Positions 61,975 through 64,000 of a stretch of DNA of 64,000 nt are shown piece after piece. This DNA comes from Sapria himalayana (taxonomy: Eukaryota > Streptophyta > Magnoliopsida > Malpighiales > Rafflesiaceae), in the NCBI GenBank assembly GCA_029783825.1, contig JAREIK010001468.1, positions 744,001 to 808,000 of the forward strand, in the 5' to 3' direction. A program made the position numbers and the translations under genes. Numbering within the stretch: the stretch's first letter is position 1; each line of letters begins with the position of its first letter. Below the pieces are notes generated by a model. It was not told the DNA's origin. It did no database searches and was given only the letters and a program-made list of their open reading frames with translations.

Positions 61975-62579
61975 TAGGGGTGCTAATGATGCGAGTCGAG
62001 TTCGAATTCAACTGAGCTCGAGTCAAGTTGTTAACATTTCGAGTCAAGCTCAAGCTCGGGACGAGCCTACTCGAGTCAAATTTTGACCAAATTTTGATCG
62101 TATCAAGTCTGTATAGCTCATGAGTTGTCTCATTTCATTAGCACCCCTTATTATTATATATCCAGCATTATGAGAATCAGTGTATGAATATATATATATA
62201 TATATCATGTTTATAATACTAACTTATTAATATAATTTATAGAATAATAATCTAATATATTATATCTTTTTTTTAGATAAAATAAATTATTTTTAAAATA
62301 AATATATTTATAACTAAATAAATAATAAAAATATATGATTATTTAAGAATTGAAAAATAGAAATATTATTTATTTCATCCTCTAAAGTAGAGATATAAAA
62401 TTTAAAAATATTAAAATTTTATATACAAAAATATTCAAGTTTCTCGCGAACTTTTCGATTTGAGTTACGAGTTACTCAACTCAACTAGTTAATATTTCGA
62501 GTCAAGCTCACATGAATCAAGTTTTGACCGAGTCGAATCTGAGTAGCTCGCGAGTGATCTCATCTCATTAGCACCCATA
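61975..62579. mobile_element. hAT-like element copy A with TAGGGGTGCTAATG termini
   Basis: Left end TAGGGGTGCTAATG, right end CATTAGCACCCATA. Flanked by gccagaga (61967-61974 and 62580-62587). The GAGTCGAG-rich first 170 bp, ending CATTTCATTAGCACCCC (about 62150), is repeated in similar form as the last 130 bp of the element, so it has a direct-repeat layout around an AT-rich core. Noncoding. Confidence 0.85.
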
Positions 62580-62587
62580 GCCAGAGA

Positions 62588-63178
62588 TAGGGGTATTAAC
62601 GCTGCGAGTCGAGTTTGAGTTCAACTAAGCTCGAGTTAAGTCGTTAATATTTCAAGTCGAGCTCGAGTTCGGGTCGAGCCTACTTGAGTCAAATTTTGAC
62701 CGAATTTTGATCGAGTCAAATCTGTATAGCTCATGAGTTATCTCATTTCATTAGTACCTCTCATTATTATATATCCAACTTTAAGAGAATCAGTGTATGA
62801 TATATCACGTTTATAATACTAACTTATTAATTTAATTTATAGAATAATAATCTATTATGTTATATCTTTTCTTTAAATAAATAAATTATTTTTTAAATAA
62901 ATATATTTATAACTAAACAAATAATAAAAATATATGATTATTTAAGAATAATAAAATAGAGATATTAAATATGTCATCCCCTAAAGTAGAGATATAAAAT
63001 TAAAAAAGAATAAAATTTTATATACAAAAATATTCAAGTTTCTCGCAAGTTTTTCGAGTCGAGTTACGAGTTACTCAACTCAACTAGTTAAGATTTCGAG
63101 TCGAACTCACACGAGTCAAGTTTTGACTGAGTCGAGTTTGAGTAGCTCGCGAGTGGTCTCGTCTCATTAGCACCCCAA
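62588..63178. mobile_element. hAT-like element copy B, tandem with copy A
   Basis: Same architecture as copy A, starting TAGGGGTATTAACG and ending CATTAGCACCCCAA. Flanked by gccagaga (62580-62587, shared with copy A) and accagaga (63179-63186). Noncoding. Confidence 0.85.
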
Positions 63179-63186
63179 ACCAGAGA

Positions 63187-64000
63187 TACAAGGCAACAAT
63201 CAAGACAAGATGAAAATGAATCAAATACTACACAACAAAGATTTCTTAGTTGATAAAAAATTAAAAATAAAAAAAATATATACCAAAATATTTTTCATAA
63301 GATATTTGTAGATATACTTGACTTGTTTCATAAGATATTTTTCACAAAAAATAAAATTTTGATAGATTTTAATAAAAAATAATAAAATTAGATGTAAATT
63401 AAGTACTAAAAATATCATACTTACTCTGGACTCTATATATTAGTTACGCCATTCATTACAGGTCACAACTCTACCACATAATCACCATAACTTTCTGCAT
63501 CGCAACACATTCTTCTTGATCATAAATATATTTGCTCTAAAATATATTTTTAGCCATGATATTATTTTTATGTCACGATAATCATATCACATTAAATCTC
63601 AATCATGATGTCAAAATAAAATCATAGCAATGCTTGAATGATAATATAGAGTCACAATATAGTTTTTATATCATCGCGTAAGCATTATAGAACAAAAATT
63701 ATATTTTGCGAAGCTAATTTATGTTGGTGTATTCTTATTATGTCACGATATCATATCCAAGGGCATGGCTGACATTAGTCGCAATTGTCTTTCGCAGCAC
63801 GACATCATACTCAAGGGCATGACTGTCATTAATCACAACTATATTTTGCATCACGATATTATTGCAACTCATCCATAATGATGCTACGGCATTGTCCATG
63901 ATATTTCATGGCGCGATTGTTGCAGAATCAATGCAACATAATTCTAGATCACAACTTCAACACAATATCATAAAATTGAGCTCATTAATAAAACACTACA
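63187..64000. other. Terminal stretch without a gene
   Basis: AT-rich with a repeat at 63430-63560 related to 61190-61400. At 63740-63850 there is a duplicated word series ATATCATATCCAAGGGCATG / CATCATACTCAAGGGCATG followed by GACTGTCATTAATC. No ORF of interest. Confidence 0.5.

Overview
The window is nuclear DNA of a flowering plant, probably a monocot with large TE-filled introns. This is inferred from spliced exons with canonical GT..AG borders, a BED/hAT transposase, many plant-type hAT MITEs, Ty1/copia relics and degenerate TTTAGGG repeats. There is no bacterial gene organisation. The species cannot be named from the sequence. Base composition is strongly AT-rich, with short GC-rich islands that are almost all transposon ends.

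The main result is one very large gene on the minus strand, from an ATG at 43925 to a TGA at 6395 (about 37.5 kb). I assembled it by hand from 13 short exons. Every junction except exon 7/8, and possibly exon 10/11, keeps the reading phase. Coding sequence is only about 2 kb; intron 3 is about 11.2 kb, intron 7 about 19.9 kb and intron 9 about 2.9 kb. The predicted protein (about 655 residues plus one exon not found) has a basic N-terminus, an acidic Ser-rich middle and a 39-residue unit repeated three times. It has no domain I can name. It resembles a plant-only family of unannotated nuclear-type proteins that I know only from memory; HEI10-interacting protein 1 (HEIP1) is a low-confidence candidate.

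Layout: 16-3715 is a full-length hAT transposon with a transposase broken by one frameshift. 3988-4759 is a second type of hAT-like element. 6395-43925 is the gene; its introns hold MITEs of the same family as the 16-3715 element (8.2, 10.2, 11.7, 13.3, 21.8, 22.6, 27.7, 30.4, 36.2 and 38.4 kb), two other 8-bp-TSD families, copia relics and local duplications. 43926-44170 is the probable promoter/5' leader. 44.3-45.15 kb is minisatellite. 45.15-57.6 kb is a decayed tandem array of units of about 4.3 kb. 57.6-64 kb holds simple repeats, more MITEs, a telomere-like patch and a tandem pair of hAT-like elements sharing target duplications.

The gene and the repeats have no functional link except that the repeats enlarge its introns. 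The clearest mechanistic story is transposon descent. The 489-bp MITE at 22629-23117 is, in inverted orientation, the left and right ends of the 3.7-kb hAT element joined by an internal deletion, so the window holds both the presumed source type and its non-autonomous derivative.
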